Shown here one piece after another: positions 1 through 8,390 of a stretch of 54,612 nucleotides of DNA (the stretch's first letter is position 1; the number at the start of each line of letters is the position of its first letter). The notes under the pieces were generated by a model. The model did no database searches, was not told where the DNA came from, and saw nothing but the letters and a program-made list of their open reading frames with translations. Source of the stretch: Methylobacterium sp. GXS13 (GTDB lineage: Bacteria; Pseudomonadota; Alphaproteobacteria; Rhizobiales; Beijerinckiaceae); contig NZ_LKKO01000042.1 in assembly GCF_001455965.1 (NCBI RefSeq), forward strand, positions 1 to 54,612, read 5' to 3'. The position numbers were made by a program, and so were the translations under genes.

Positions 1-397
1 GGGCCGACCGGGCGTGCGGGGCCCGGGCGGCCTCCTGGGCGGCGGCGCTCCGAGCGGGCTGCGGCGGTTCCTTGACGACAGCCCGGATCGCCTCCGTCGC
101 AGCCGCTGCCGCCTCCCGGGGGGCGGGGGCCTTCTGGGTCGCGACCTTGGGCAGGATCGGCGCCGGATGGCGGCCGGACTGGTGTCCCAGCGCGTTGAAG
201 CAGATGAAGCCCGCCGCGCCCACGGCCACGACGCTGCTCAGCACCGTGCCCGGGCTGTTCCGGCAGGAGGCGCCCGTGGCCTTCACCGCACCGACCAGCA
301 CGCCGCGCCAATCGCTCGGGGCGGCGGCACGGCGCGGCGCCGGACGGCGGGCGGAGCGTGCCTCGCCCGGGACGGTGATCTCGCGGTAGCCTGACAT
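1..397 (-). CDS. Hypothetical single-pass membrane protein (partial, runs off window start)
   Basis: An open frame begins at ATG 397, preceded by a good ribosome site (GAGAAGGAG, 5-6 nt spacer), and has no stop before the window edge, so the C-terminus is missing. The N-terminus (MSGYREITVPGEARSARR) is basic. One hydrophobic segment lies at about residues 53-66 (TVLSSVVAVGAAGFICFNAL), followed by an Ala/Pro/Arg-rich tail that is probably periplasmic and disordered. It lies 27 nt downstream of the stop of the sensor kinase on the same strand, so the two may be co-transcribed. I do not recognise a family. The single anchor plus low-complexity tail would fit a cell-envelope linker, but that is inference. 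Confidence 0.6.
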   Translation of the reverse strand, partial: MSGYREITVPGEARSARRPAPRRAAAPSDWRGVLVGAVKATGASCRNSPGTVLSSVVAVGAAGFICFNALGHQSGRHPAPILPKVATQKAPAPREAAAAATEAIRAVVKEPPQPARSAAAQEAARAPHARSA

Positions 398-424
398 CGT
401 GTCTCCTTCTCGCGGATCGATGGT

Positions 425-2299
425 TCACCCGGCCCGGCGCAGGGTCGGCTCCGGGGCGGCCGGCTCGGCGTCGAACAGGCCGAGCGGCAGGCGCACCACC
501 GAGCGGCGCGGGGGAGCGGCGCCCCGCACGGCGGTGCGGATCGGGGCGGGGCCGGCGGCGGCCGCCGGATCCCGGCAGACCAGGGGCAGCGTGACGGTCA
601 CGACGGTGCCGGCCTGGGGGGCGCTCTCGATCAGCATGGCGCCGCCATGCAGGCCGACCAAGCCCTGCACCACCGAGAGGCCGAGGCCGGTCCCCTCGTG
701 CTGGCGCTTGTAGCCGCCGCTGCCGGCCTGGAAGAACGGCGTGCCGAGCTTGGGCAGGTCGATCTCCCCGACGCCCACGCCGGTATCGGCGACGACGATG
801 TCCAGCCCGTCCGGGCTCGGGCGCAGGGACAGGTCGACCCGGCCGCCCCGCGGGGTGAACTTCACGGCGTTCGAGATCAGGTTGATCAGCACCTGACGGC
901 AGGCGGTCGGATCGGCCGTGATCTCGATCGGGCCCGGAACGGTTGCCAACAGGGTCACCCCGGCCGCCTCGGCCTTGAGGCGCATCAGGTCGCAGCAGGA
1001 CCGGACCAGGGCAGCGGCGTCGAATGTCTCCGGGGCGTAGTCGAAATTGCCGCTCTGGATCCGGCTCATGTCGAGCAGCGTGTTGACGACCCCCAGGAGG
1101 TGGTGGCCGGAGGCGCCGATGATCCCGGCATATTCCCGCGCCTGGTCCGGGCTGAGGCTGATCGCGCCTTCGCCCGCCAGCACTTCGGAGAAGCCGATGA
1201 TCGCGTTGAGCGGCGTGCGCAGCTCGTGGGTGACGTTGGCCAGGAACCGGCCCTTGATCGCATCGGCGCGCTCGGCTTCGGCGCGGGCGCGCTCCAGCTC
1301 CTCAGCGTGGCGGTGGTGCTCGGTCATGTCGCGGGTCACGGCCACGACCGTCATGGCTGCGTCGTGCGGGCCGTGCGCGATCCGGTGGGCGCGCATCTCG
1401 GCATGGATCAGGCGGGCGCCGTCGGGCCGGCCGGCGGCGGGCTCGACATGGAGGCGCAGGGGCAGGGTGGCGGGCCGCCCGGTCGCGGCGACGTCGCTCA
1501 CCGCCTTGAGGAAGGCCGGCCGGTCGGCGACGTGGACCCGCTCCAGCAGCCCGTGGCCGCGCAGCTGCGCCGCGTCGCTGCCGACCAGGCGGCTTGCCGA
1601 GACCGAGGCCTCCAGCACCCGGCCGTTGCGGTCGTGCCAGGTCACGAGGTCGTCGATCGCCGAGAGCAGCAGCCGGTCGCGGGCCTCGTTGTCGCGCAGC
1701 CGCTCGCGCCAGGTGCCCTCGTTGCGCATGTGCTCCAGAGCCTGGGCGGCGACATGGCCGATCGCCGTGATCGCGAAGACCGGCAGGGCGACGCTGGCGG
1801 AGATATCCATCATCGGGACGGTCCCGGCCCAGGAGCCGAGGGAGACGACGCCGAGGACGCCGAGCACGGCGAGGAACGCGGCGGCGAACGTGGCGCGCAT
1901 CGAGCCAGAGACCAGAGCCTCCAGGGGGATCGCAACCAGCCAGACCGCAGCCGGGGAGGCGGCGCCGCCGGTGAGGCCCGCGAGGCAGACCACCAGCCCG
2001 GTCAGGCCCGCCGATGAGATCGCGTGCGCCACCCAGAGGGAGCCGGTGCGGGCGAGCAGCACGGCGGCCAGCACCGGCAGCAACAGGCTCGCGATCGCCA
2101 GAACTTCGATACCCGATGGGACCCCGCGCCAGACGAGATAAGGCGGGAGCGCCGCCATCATCACCATGCCGGTGGCGAGGCGGGACACCAGGAAACGCTC
2201 ATGCCGGAACCGCACGCTCGCATCGTCGGCCACGGATTCGTGGACCAGACCCGCGAGGCGGTCGTCGAGCAGAGAAGTCAGGGCTTTTTTAACAGGCAA
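425..2299 (-). CDS. PAS-containing membrane sensor histidine kinase (DivJ-like)
   Basis: 624 aa. Order of parts: a short cytoplasmic N-terminus with a conserved basic stretch (about 25-40), a block of about six hydrophobic segments (about 40-190), a PAS domain (about 210-330), then HisKA with the H-box NVTHELRTPLN (phospho-acceptor His near 359), N-box (LINLISNAVKF), G1 (VVADTGVGVG) and G2 (GTGLGLSVV). All catalytic motifs look intact. The layout of an N-terminal multi-TM block, PAS and HisKA/HATPase without a receiver, and the N-terminal style, resemble the DivJ/PleC cell-cycle kinases of alphaproteobacteria that act on DivK. No divK is nearby, so this assignment is inference. The start is TTG at 2299. 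The next in-frame ATG lies inside the first membrane segment, so the TTG is preferred despite a weak ribosome site. Confidence 0.85.
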   Translation of the reverse strand: MPVKKALTSLLDDRLAGLVHESVADDASVRFRHERFLVSRLATGMVMMAALPPYLVWRGVPSGIEVLAIASLLLPVLAAVLLARTGSLWVAHAISSAGLTGLVVCLAGLTGGAASPAAVWLVAIPLEALVSGSMRATFAAAFLAVLGVLGVVSLGSWAGTVPMMDISASVALPVFAITAIGHVAAQALEHMRNEGTWRERLRDNEARDRLLLSAIDDLVTWHDRNGRVLEASVSASRLVGSDAAQLRGHGLLERVHVADRPAFLKAVSDVAATGRPATLPLRLHVEPAAGRPDGARLIHAEMRAHRIAHGPHDAAMTVVAVTRDMTEHHRHAEELERARAEAERADAIKGRFLANVTHELRTPLNAIIGFSEVLAGEGAISLSPDQAREYAGIIGASGHHLLGVVNTLLDMSRIQSGNFDYAPETFDAAALVRSCCDLMRLKAEAAGVTLLATVPGPIEITADPTACRQVLINLISNAVKFTPRGGRVDLSLRPSPDGLDIVVADTGVGVGEIDLPKLGTPFFQAGSGGYKRQHEGTGLGLSVVQGLVGLHGGAMLIESAPQAGTVVTVTLPLVCRDPAAAAGPAPIRTAVRGAAPPRRSVVRLPLGLFDAEPAAPEPTLRRAG

Positions 2300-2562
2300 G
2301 GCTCACACGCGCCGCGGTGAATGCCAATCGACATTTCCCGCGCCTCCGGCTCGACTTCAAAACGACTACCGGACAGTCGCAGGGGCGGCTTAAACGAGTG
2401 TTGCGGGACTTGGCCGAATGCGCGGGATGCTTTCCGTAAGGTAACCAGCGGCCCCTGCGCGGGCTTCGTTCACCATGGCGCGCGAAAACCCGACGCGGTT
2501 GAGGTGGAGTTCACGAAAACCGGCGGATTTTCACGGGCGAGACCCGTGAAGGAGCTTGTCCG

Positions 2563-2877
2563 ATGACCTTCCTGCTGCGCGCCGCGCTGGTGATCGGCGC
2601 GCTCTCGTACCTGGCGCTGCTGCGCAACGGCACCGATCCGGCTGCGGAAACCCGGAAGCTCACGGGATCGGCGGTGGCGGGCGCCAAGGCGGCGCTGCCG
2701 CCCGCTCTCGAGGCGGTTCCTGTCGAGACCCGCGACCGGGCCGTGCGTGCCGTGCTGGCCCGGGGCCTGATGGCGGAACTGAGCCGCCCCGCGGGCGTGG
2801 ACGAGCCCGCGTCGAACGACACGCTGGAAGCCGCCGACCGGCAGCCTGCCTGGCATGGTCCGGCCGAGCCGCGCTGA
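2563..2877 (+). CDS. Small hypothetical protein with N-terminal membrane anchor
   Basis: 104 aa. An AAGGAG ribosome site sits about 10 nt before ATG 2563. The first about 20 residues (MTFLLRAALVIGALSYLALL) form one hydrophobic segment, either a signal anchor or an uncleaved signal peptide. The rest is Ala/Glu/Arg-rich and probably periplasmic or helical. It is divergent from the sensor kinase; the 263-nt gap between them has room for both promoters but I saw no clear motif. I recognise no family. The good start signal and typical codon use support a real gene. A hairpin follows the stop. Confidence 0.6.
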   Translation: MTFLLRAALVIGALSYLALLRNGTDPAAETRKLTGSAVAGAKAALPPALEAVPVETRDRAVRAVLARGLMAELSRPAGVDEPASNDTLEAADRQPAWHGPAEPR

Positions 2878-2901
2878 TCCCACGCAAAACCCTGGGTTTC
2901 C

Positions 2902-2918
2902 AAAGGGCTCGGCCCTTT
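2902..2918. terminator. Bidirectional terminator-like hairpin
   Basis: AAAGGGC (2902-2908), loop TCG, GCCCTTT (2912-2918), followed by one more T; it lies between two convergent genes. The stem is perfect but only 7 bp and the T tract is short. It probably ends transcription from both sides. Confidence 0.55.
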
Positions 2919-2939
2919 TGAATCCCTGACTTTCGTGCC

Positions 2940-4070
2940 TCAGCCGGCGTCGCCGCCGGTTGCCCGGAAGGCGCGCATCGGCAGGGGCGGGCGCTGGACG
3001 CCGGCGCGCTCGGGACCCTGGCGCAGCTTGGCCTCCGGGCCGTGCAGAGGCTGGTGGGCCTCGCTCCGTCCGCGCTCGGCCAGGGGCGTGTCGAGGATCG
3101 CCGCGATGAGGTCGCGGGAGGCCGGCCGGCTTACGGTCCGGAACAGGCGCACCAGCCCGGCCACCCGCTCGGCGGAGCGCGCCACGCCCTGGTTCAGCGT
3201 GAGGAAGATGTAGACTGCCTCCTCCTCGTGCAGGCCGGCGGCGCGCAGGCCCAGCGTCAGCAGGTCGTAGCGCGCACCCGGGTCGGTGACCACGGAGAGG
3301 AAGTCGTGCGCCACGCCGAGGCCGTCGGCCAGGGCCGCGATGAAGGTCGGGACGTCCTGCGAAGCCGAGAGGCCGGTCAGAGTCTCGCCGAGGCCGCGCG
3401 GCGGGGGCGGGCAGGGGTCCAGCGCCGCGGTCGCCTCGACGGTCCGGCCGATCACCTCGCGGCGGATCGGGTCGGCATGGAGATAGAGGGGCACGAGGTC
3501 GGCGGCCGAGACGTCGGGGCGGGCGAGCAGCAGGTGCGCCAGTTCGGCGACGCTGCGGCCGCGGTTCACGAGCCGGGCGAGCGCTGCCCCGCGCAGCGTG
3601 ATCCCGACATTCGCGGCCAGGGCGAGGTCGATCTCCGGTCGCCCCTCGCGGGAGAGTTCGTCCACCGCCTCGCGGCTCAGCCCGACCCGCGCAGCGATGC
3701 GGGCGGCGATGTCGGAGCCATCGGCCAGCGCGGCCTCGATCAGGCGGTGGCTCAGCACGGGGGCGAGTGTCACCACCGTATCGCGGACGCCGCCGCCCCG
3801 CATGGCGAGCGCCTCCAGCACGGCGGCCGGCGTGTCCGGGAAGGCGGCGAGCTTGGTGGCGACGACCTGAGCGGTCTCGTCGTCCACCCGGGGGATCAGG
3901 CCGCAGGCGAGGGACTCGAAGATCTCGATCTGGGCCCGATCCCGGCCGGGTGACCGAACGAAGAGATCGGTCTGCACCCGGAGGATTACCGGCTTGAGAT
4001 CGAGATTCTCGATCCGTGACAATTCGAGGAGCCCGGACAGGTCCGGCGGAGCATCGACGGATGGGGGCAT
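2940..4070 (-). CDS. DUF2336 domain-containing protein
   Basis: 376 aa from ATG 4070 (an in-frame TTG at 4088 would add six residues; neither has a convincing ribosome site). It is almost wholly alpha-helical, with HEAT-like repeated helices, e.g. AVLEALAMRGGGVRDTVV and LIEAALADGSDIAARIAAR, and the signature of the DUF2336 family, common in Hyphomicrobiales. The family has no assigned enzymatic activity; the helical-repeat build suggests a protein-interaction scaffold. There is no signal peptide, so it is likely cytoplasmic. It is monocistronic: convergent with the small membrane protein and more than 100 nt from the next gene. The C-terminus, about 40 residues rich in Pro/Arg/Gly, is probably disordered. 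Confidence 0.8.
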   Translation of the reverse strand: MPPSVDAPPDLSGLLELSRIENLDLKPVILRVQTDLFVRSPGRDRAQIEIFESLACGLIPRVDDETAQVVATKLAAFPDTPAAVLEALAMRGGGVRDTVVTLAPVLSHRLIEAALADGSDIAARIAARVGLSREAVDELSREGRPEIDLALAANVGITLRGAALARLVNRGRSVAELAHLLLARPDVSAADLVPLYLHADPIRREVIGRTVEATAALDPCPPPPRGLGETLTGLSASQDVPTFIAALADGLGVAHDFLSVVTDPGARYDLLTLGLRAAGLHEEEAVYIFLTLNQGVARSAERVAGLVRLFRTVSRPASRDLIAAILDTPLAERGRSEAHQPLHGPEAKLRQGPERAGVQRPPLPMRAFRATGGDAG

Positions 4071-4189
4071 GAGGATCGGGTTACGCAAGACTGCAGTAAG
4101 CTCACGCTAACCGCATCGACGTGAATCGACCTTTAAGCCGCCCTCATCGGAGCCGTGTCGTCCTGCACCATCCCGGGACCTTTCTGGGC

Positions 4190-4543
4190 TCAGTGCAGCA
4201 GCCAGAGCGACAAGGTCAGCACCGCTGCGATCGCCACGATCGCGCTGGCAAAGGCTGATGTGATCCACGGGGTGCGCTGCTGCATGATGCCGGCCGCGGC
4301 CTTCTCCGAGGGCGCGCGCTCGTTCTGCCGCGCGAGGCGGACTTCCTGCGAGGTCGGCGGTGTCCCTCCGGCTTCCTCGCAGGTGCCGAGGGGGGCAGCC
4401 CCGACATCGACGTGAGGGGCCTTGTCGCCAGTCCGGCCGCTGTCGATGTCACCCTTGAGCTGGGCCGAGGTCGGGCTGTTGGAATCCGGCGGCGGATCGG
4501 CCTGCAGGTTCCCGGGGGACGGTGGGGTCTCGGATCGCAGCAT
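4190..4543 (-). CDS. Hypothetical tail-anchored membrane protein
   Basis: 117 aa. ATG 4543 follows GGAG with an 8-nt spacer. The first about 90 residues are polar and rich in Pro, Gly, Ser and Glu, with no predicted fold. The C-terminus ends in one membrane segment (about 95-115, ITSAFASAIVAIAAVLTLSL) and only a few residues after it, i.e. a tail anchor with a long cytoplasmic disordered domain. I do not recognise a family. It stands alone between the DUF2336 gene and the acetyltransferase, all on the minus strand, with gaps of about 70-120 nt. Confidence 0.55.
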   Translation of the reverse strand: MLRSETPPSPGNLQADPPPDSNSPTSAQLKGDIDSGRTGDKAPHVDVGAAPLGTCEEAGGTPPTSQEVRLARQNERAPSEKAAAGIMQQRTPWITSAFASAIVAIAAVLTLSLWLLH

Positions 4544-4614
4544 CGGTGGAACTCCAGTATTGCCGGGTCAACGCCCGATCCTGGTCGCCGGCTGTGCCCA
4601 TGATGTCGCGGATC

Positions 4615-5076
4615 TCAAGTCTCCGCCGATCCTCGCTTCAGCAAAGGACGGGTGAGGATCTGCCCGTCGCCCATGAAACCGGCCGCGGCGGCGAAGGCGT
4701 GCAGCACCTCCTGCCCGGGGCCGATGTTCAGGAGCATCCGCTCGCAGCCGGCCTGCCGGGCCGCCCGCGCCGCCGCCTTCAACAGCACCCGGCCGATACC
4801 CCGGCGCCGGGATTCCGTCGCCACAACGAGGGTCGTGATCAGGCCCAGGGCCTTTGCTGCCTCGAGGGTGCGGACGGGCGCGAGCGCGATCAGCCCGCTC
4901 GGTGGCCCCCATTCCACCGCCACGAGCGCCGTGCCGCCGCTGCCCTGAAGGGCGTCGAGCCGGGCGGCGAGATCCGCCGCGCCGATCGCGATGCCGGCCT
5001 CACCCAGCAGCTCCGCGAGGCCCGGCGCGTCGGGTCCCGCGGCGGCGCGGATCTCCAGCCCGTAGCGATTGCCCAA
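4615..5076 (-). CDS. GNAT-family N-acetyltransferase
   Basis: 153 aa. The GNAT core is clear: a beta-strand with substrate-side acids (ALVAVEWGPPSGLIAL), then motif A with the acetyl-CoA pyrophosphate loop ESRRRGIGRVLLKAA (R-R-x-G-I-G), and motif B near ERMLLNIGPGQEVLHAFAAAAGF. It should transfer an acetyl group from acetyl-CoA to an amine; the substrate cannot be read from sequence. The start is TTG 5076, with GGAG just upstream and no ATG before the core. It is cytoplasmic, with no obvious operon partner. Confidence 0.75.
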   Translation of the reverse strand: MGNRYGLEIRAAAGPDAPGLAELLGEAGIAIGAADLAARLDALQGSGGTALVAVEWGPPSGLIALAPVRTLEAAKALGLITTLVVATESRRRGIGRVLLKAAARAARQAGCERMLLNIGPGQEVLHAFAAAAGFMGDGQILTRPLLKRGSAET

Positions 5077-5149
5077 TCCCTGCTCCCGTACCGTGCTGCC
5101 GGGCGGTCAACGCGGGCCGGCGCGATCGGTCGCCTCCGGTCGATCGGCG

Positions 5150-5677
5150 TCAGACCCGCCGCCAGCCCGGCTGCGACGGGTCAACCAGCGCGTAGTTCAC
5201 CGGTGCCATGCCGCAGATCGCGATCACGGCCGGCTCGCTGCCATCGCGGACCACGCCGTCATAATGTGGCGTGCCCGCCACCCGGCGCACGAAGCTGCCG
5301 GCCTTCACGGGCACGCAGGCCGCTGGGTCGAAATCCGGTCCGCTGTTGCACCACCTCGTGCCGGACAGGATCATGCAGAACCGGTCCGTCGTGTAGGTGT
5401 GCGGCGCGCTCATGTAGCCCGGCCACCAGCGGATCAGGGTATAGTAGAGGCCGGTGCCGTTGATGTCGCCGGTGAGCGTGCAGCGGTCGGCGCTGCGCTC
5501 GGGATAGCCTTTCGTCGGCATCCACGGGAGCGCGTCGGGCGACAGGATGATGGTCTGCTCGGGGTTGAGCGGGCTGGCCTGCGCGGCCGCGCCCAGAAGG
5601 AGCGGAAGGGCTCCGAACAGCGAAGCCGCCAGCAGGTCGCGGCGGCTCGCCTCCGCGCCGGGTTGCGTGTCCGTCAT
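5150..5677 (-). CDS. Tat-exported cupin-fold protein
   Basis: 175 aa from ATG 5677 (GGAA about 7 nt upstream; an alternative ATG at 5689 has its GAGGG directly abutting). The N-terminus carries a twin-arginine signal (SRRDLLAASLFGAL, then an AAAQA-S cleavage region), so the mature protein is periplasmic and probably folded around a cofactor before export. The mature part is a single cupin barrel: strand pairs around GLYYTLIRWWPGYMSAPH and SGTRWCNSG, and a second motif at GSFVRRVAGTPHYDGV. Metal-ligand candidates are His in APHTY and His in TPHYDG. The ligand is unknown; secreted cupins of this size may be metal-dependent enzymes or binding proteins. Confidence 0.7.
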   Translation of the reverse strand: MTDTQPGAEASRRDLLAASLFGALPLLLGAAAQASPLNPEQTIILSPDALPWMPTKGYPERSADRCTLTGDINGTGLYYTLIRWWPGYMSAPHTYTTDRFCMILSGTRWCNSGPDFDPAACVPVKAGSFVRRVAGTPHYDGVVRDGSEPAVIAICGMAPVNYALVDPSQPGWRRV

Positions 5678-5875
5678 CGCAGGTTCCATCCCTCACGCAG
5701 CGGATCGTGGCGTCCGTCCGCACGGCGTCACCGTTCCATCTTTCCGCCGGCGCCTGAAGGCCGGGGGCTTTCCGGTTGGTGCATCCTGTCACCGCGCACG
5801 CGGCATCGCGCGTGGAACGGGCGCCGGGCCGGCGGTTTTGATCGACAGACGCGATGTCGACGGGGAGGGCGCAGT

Positions 5876-6061
5876 ATGGCGGGCCGGGTGCCGGACCAGA
5901 CCACGGACAAGCAGGGCGGCGATGCGCCCGGGGAGGGCGGGCCGCCGCCATACCCCGGTCGGCAGCCCGAGGCCGACAAGACCCAGAAGAGCGAGTCCGA
6001 AAAGGCCGAGACGGAGGAGGCAGCGGGGGACGTGGCAGACGATCTCGCGGATTTCGCCTGA
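5876..6061 (+). CDS. Small acidic hypothetical protein
   Basis: 61 aa from ATG 5876, with GGGGAGGG about 8 nt upstream. It is very polar: Gly/Pro/Gln-rich first half, then a Glu/Lys/Asp-rich helix (residues about 33-50) and an acidic end (DVADDLADFA). It has no membrane segment and no cysteine. The frame is open far upstream, but only this ATG has a ribosome site. A strong hairpin follows the stop. Function unknown; the composition is that of an intrinsically disordered protein. Confidence 0.5.
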   Translation: MAGRVPDQTTDKQGGDAPGEGGPPPYPGRQPEADKTQKSESEKAETEEAAGDVADDLADFA

Positions 6062-6107
6062 TCGACGCGACGGACAACCCATCCCGCGAAGATTGGGACA
6101 ATCCGAA

Positions 6108-6150
6108 AACGATCCGGGCGGCACGCTGCGCGCGAGCCGCCCGGATCGTT
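6108..6150. terminator. Strong hairpin between convergent genes
   Basis: The arms AACGATCCGGGCGGC (6108-6122) and GCCGCCCGGATCGTT (6136-6150) pair perfectly over 15 bp around a 13-nt loop. On the minus strand the stem is followed by a short T run (TTTT), fitting a Rho-independent terminator for the MucR gene; on the plus strand the T run is only two. Confidence 0.8.
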
Positions 6151-6186
6151 AGTCTCAGTGCGGCGCCAATCCTGGGCCGCGCGCGA

Positions 6187-6693
6187 TCAGGCCGTTTCCT
6201 TGGCCTTGCGCGGACGGCTGGCCTTCTTCGGCTTCTCGACGGGCTCCTCCTCGGGCTCCGGCGCCGGGGCGGCGGCCGACTTGCGGCGCTGCTGGCCGAG
6301 GCCGAGGCTGCGGGCGAGCTCCGAACGCTGAGCCGAGTAGCTGGCAGCGGTCGACGGATAGTCCCGCGGCAGCCCGAAACGCTCGCGATACTGCTCAATG
6401 GTCAGGCCGTTGCGCGACAAGTGGCGCTTCAGGGTCTTGTAGGGCTTGCCGTCGATGAACGAGATCAGCGCATCCGGGGTCACCGACTTGCGGATCTGGG
6501 CCGGCGTCGGCTTGTCGGCCGTCTCAGTGACGGTCGCCGCCGGAGCGGAGAGCTTCGCCAGAGCCGCGTGAACGCCGGCCAAGAGTGCCGGTAATTCGCT
6601 GATCGGGACTGAATTGTTCGAGACATACGCGGACACGATGTCCGAAGCCTGCTCGATAAAGGTCTGCTGCTGATCTGTCGCGATATCGTCCAT
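6187..6693 (-). CDS. Ros/MucR-family transcriptional regulator (zinc-ligand-poor type)
   Basis: 168 aa. The N-terminal helix region (1-75) is typical of MucR oligomerisation. The DNA-binding core follows: KPTPAQIRKSVTPDALISF, then KTLKRHLSRNGLTIEQYRERFGL, DYPSTAASYSAQRSELA and the family's GLGQ motif. In classical Ros/MucR the core begins with a C-x2-C pair; here that place reads FIDGKPY, so the Cys2His2 zinc site is incomplete. Some Mesorhizobium homologues lack the zinc and still fold and bind AT-rich DNA, so function is plausible. A Lys/Pro/Ala-rich tail (about 135-168) is added. MucR proteins act as global, H-NS-like regulators of surface and cell-cycle genes. ATG 6693 follows GAGGGA. Confidence 0.88.
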   Translation of the reverse strand: MDDIATDQQQTFIEQASDIVSAYVSNNSVPISELPALLAGVHAALAKLSAPAATVTETADKPTPAQIRKSVTPDALISFIDGKPYKTLKRHLSRNGLTIEQYRERFGLPRDYPSTAASYSAQRSELARSLGLGQQRRKSAAAPAPEPEEEPVEKPKKASRPRKAKETA

Positions 6694-7063
6694 CGATGAT
6701 TCCCTCTATCCCACGCTGGGGCACGGTTCTATCGTCTGTGCAGCAAAATCAAGTCGTCGTCGAGATTTTCTTTGCACAATGCGTCGGTCATGAACACGCA
6801 TATTACTCAAGCCGTCGGTGCAGCTGCAATCGTCGCCTGAGCAAACCGATAGCGGCGCACCCCACTTGGACGGGATCCGGTCCTTGCGGACCGCACACGT
6901 TACGCCATTGGCCATCACCAATCCGGCTGCTTGGTCTGCGAAAAGCCCTGGCCGGTCTCGTTACGAACCAGAAACACGTCGGTTCGGGCGCGATCCGTCG
7001 CACGGACTTAGATACTGTTCGCGCGATGACGATGTCGGCGGGACGAGATCTGGGGAGATGGGC
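6694..7063. other. Gene-less gap between mucR-like gene and thioesterase
   Basis: About 370 nt, divergent. It must hold promoters for both flanking genes. The segment just upstream of the MucR start (6720-6790) is more AT-rich than its surroundings, as expected for an autoregulated MucR promoter, but no unambiguous -35/-10 pair was found. Several open frames cross it, none with a convincing start. Confidence 0.35.
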
Positions 7064-7474
7064 GTGGATCGATCATCGGAGCAGGGCACGGTTTTCGGAG
7101 CCCACATCCCGTTTGTGAATCATTGCGGGATCGAGGCCCTGGACGTGCGAGAGGGCCGGACCCGGCTGCGCCTCGCCCTGCGGCCGGAACACGCCAACAA
7201 TCTCGGGATCGCGCATGGCGGCGTCATCTGCACCCTGCTGGATGTCGCCCTCGGCACGGCCGCCCGCCTCAAGGCCGGGCGGCCGGTGGTGACCCTCGAC
7301 ATGCAGACCCGGTTCCTCGCCCCGGGGCGGGGCATCCTGATCGCCGAGGGCCGCGTCACCCGGGCCGGGCGCTCGGTGATCTTCTGCGAGGCCGAGATCC
7401 GCGACGCGGAGGGCGATCTGGTCGCGAGCGCCACCGGCCTGCTCAAGCCTGTGAGCGAGAGCGCCCTGGGCTGA
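7064..7474 (+). CDS. PaaI-family hotdog-fold thioesterase
   Basis: 136 aa from GTG 7064, which has GGGGAG at a 6-nt spacing. An in-frame ATG at 7058 abuts the same site directly and is less likely to be used. The hotdog signature NNLGIAHGGVICTLLDVA carries the catalytic region (Asn-Leu-Gly-x-x-His-Gly-Gly and the Asp on the long helix). Later strands VVTLDMQTRFLAPGRG and SVIFCEAEIRD complete the fold. Such enzymes hydrolyse acyl-CoA or aryl-CoA thioesters in the cytoplasm, often as tetramers. No phenylacetate genes are nearby, so the substrate is unknown. A 16-bp hairpin ends the transcript. Confidence 0.85.
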   Translation: MDRSSEQGTVFGAHIPFVNHCGIEALDVREGRTRLRLALRPEHANNLGIAHGGVICTLLDVALGTAARLKAGRPVVTLDMQTRFLAPGRGILIAEGRVTRAGRSVIFCEAEIRDAEGDLVASATGLLKPVSESALG

Positions 7475-7477
7475 TGC

Positions 7478-7517
7478 GCGCCCCGGTTCGGCGAACGCAC
7501 GCGCCGAACCGGGGCGC
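7478..7517. terminator. 16-bp perfect hairpin between convergent genes
   Basis: GCGCCCCGGTTCGGCG (7478-7493) pairs with CGCCGAACCGGGGCGC (7502-7517) around an 8-nt loop. It sits in the 54-nt gap between the thioesterase and the GST gene, which converge. There is no T tract, so it may act as a bidirectional terminator with Rho or as an mRNA-stabilising stem. Confidence 0.75.
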
Positions 7518-7528
7518 CGAGAGCCGTC

Positions 7529-8233
7529 CTACGCGCTCTTGAGGTGGTCGAGTTCCGTCAGACCGCTGCCGCCATCGGCATAGGCCGCCTTGAAGCTCGC
7601 CCGCGCCTGCCAGCGCCGCCACAGGGCGTCGAGCTGCTCGAACCGTTCGTCGAGCGGGGTGGCGCAGACCGGAAATTTCGAGAACGCGATCGCCGTGCAG
7701 AGCGTGATGTCGGCAAAGGTCGGCTCATCGCCGCCGAGCATCCACGAGCGGCCGTCCGCCAGGTGGCGGTCGACCAGCGCGGCGTGCCCCAGCGCCTCCT
7801 TGCGGCAATGCTCGCCCCATTGCGGGTTGTGCGTCAGCTCCAGCTTCGGCCCGAGCCCCTGGTGCAGCACGTGGAACATCGTGGTGATCCGGTAGAGGAT
7901 GTGCACCCAGATCCGGTTGTCCCACATCGTGTCGAGCCCCTGCTCCAGAGGCGTCTCGCCGGTGAGGCGGCGGCCCGGATGGGCCGCGTCGAGGTAGCGC
8001 ACGATCGCGGCCGTCTCGGACAGCACGGTCCCGTCAGCGAGCAGGAGGGTCGGCGTCTCGCCCCAGGGGTTCATCTTGAGATGGCGCCATTGCCGCTGCT
8101 CGCCGCCCGGCGCCATGTCGTAGATCACCTCGTCGAACAGGTGGGCGATGCCCTTCTCATGCGCGAACAGACGCAGGCGCTGCGGGTTCGGGAAGGCGGA
8201 GGGCGAGGTGAAGAGGCGGAGCGTATCGGCCAT
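7529..8233 (-). CDS. Glutathione S-transferase family protein
   Basis: 234 aa, the usual GST length. The N-terminal thioredoxin-like domain (1-85) has the start LRLFTSPSAFPNPQRLRLF, the cis-proline site at NPWGETPTLLLADG and the glutathione gamma-Glu loop LSETAAIVRYLD (Glu-Thr-Ala in place of Glu-Ser). The C-terminal helical domain (95-225) contains the conserved folding motif region EPTFADITLCTAIAF. A Ser rather than Tyr or Cys is likely near the thiol. It is cytoplasmic; likely detoxification by glutathione conjugation or reduction. It lies 157 nt from hemF, divergent. Confidence 0.88.
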   Translation of the reverse strand: MADTLRLFTSPSAFPNPQRLRLFAHEKGIAHLFDEVIYDMAPGGEQRQWRHLKMNPWGETPTLLLADGTVLSETAAIVRYLDAAHPGRRLTGETPLEQGLDTMWDNRIWVHILYRITTMFHVLHQGLGPKLELTHNPQWGEHCRKEALGHAALVDRHLADGRSWMLGGDEPTFADITLCTAIAFSKFPVCATPLDERFEQLDALWRRWQARASFKAAYADGGSGLTELDHLKSA

Positions 8234-8390
8234 GGGCTCGGACTGTCCTGACGGTTCGAGGGTGCGCGCCGCACGGGCGCGGGACCGGTTGATCTAGGGC
8301 GACAACGCCGTGGCGACGCAGGGCGATGCAGAAGGCCGAATTCAGGCCCGGCGATTGACGCCTCATCGGCGCAGTGGGAAAGCCTACGGC

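Noticed and set aside
647..2017. A 456-codon plus-strand frame opposite the sensor kinase
   Set aside because: An antisense shadow of the kinase gene; composition is Gly/Arg-rich and no domain is visible. The same applies to several long plus-strand frames at 3042-3953, 15098-17134, 43905-45041 and 47941-49071.
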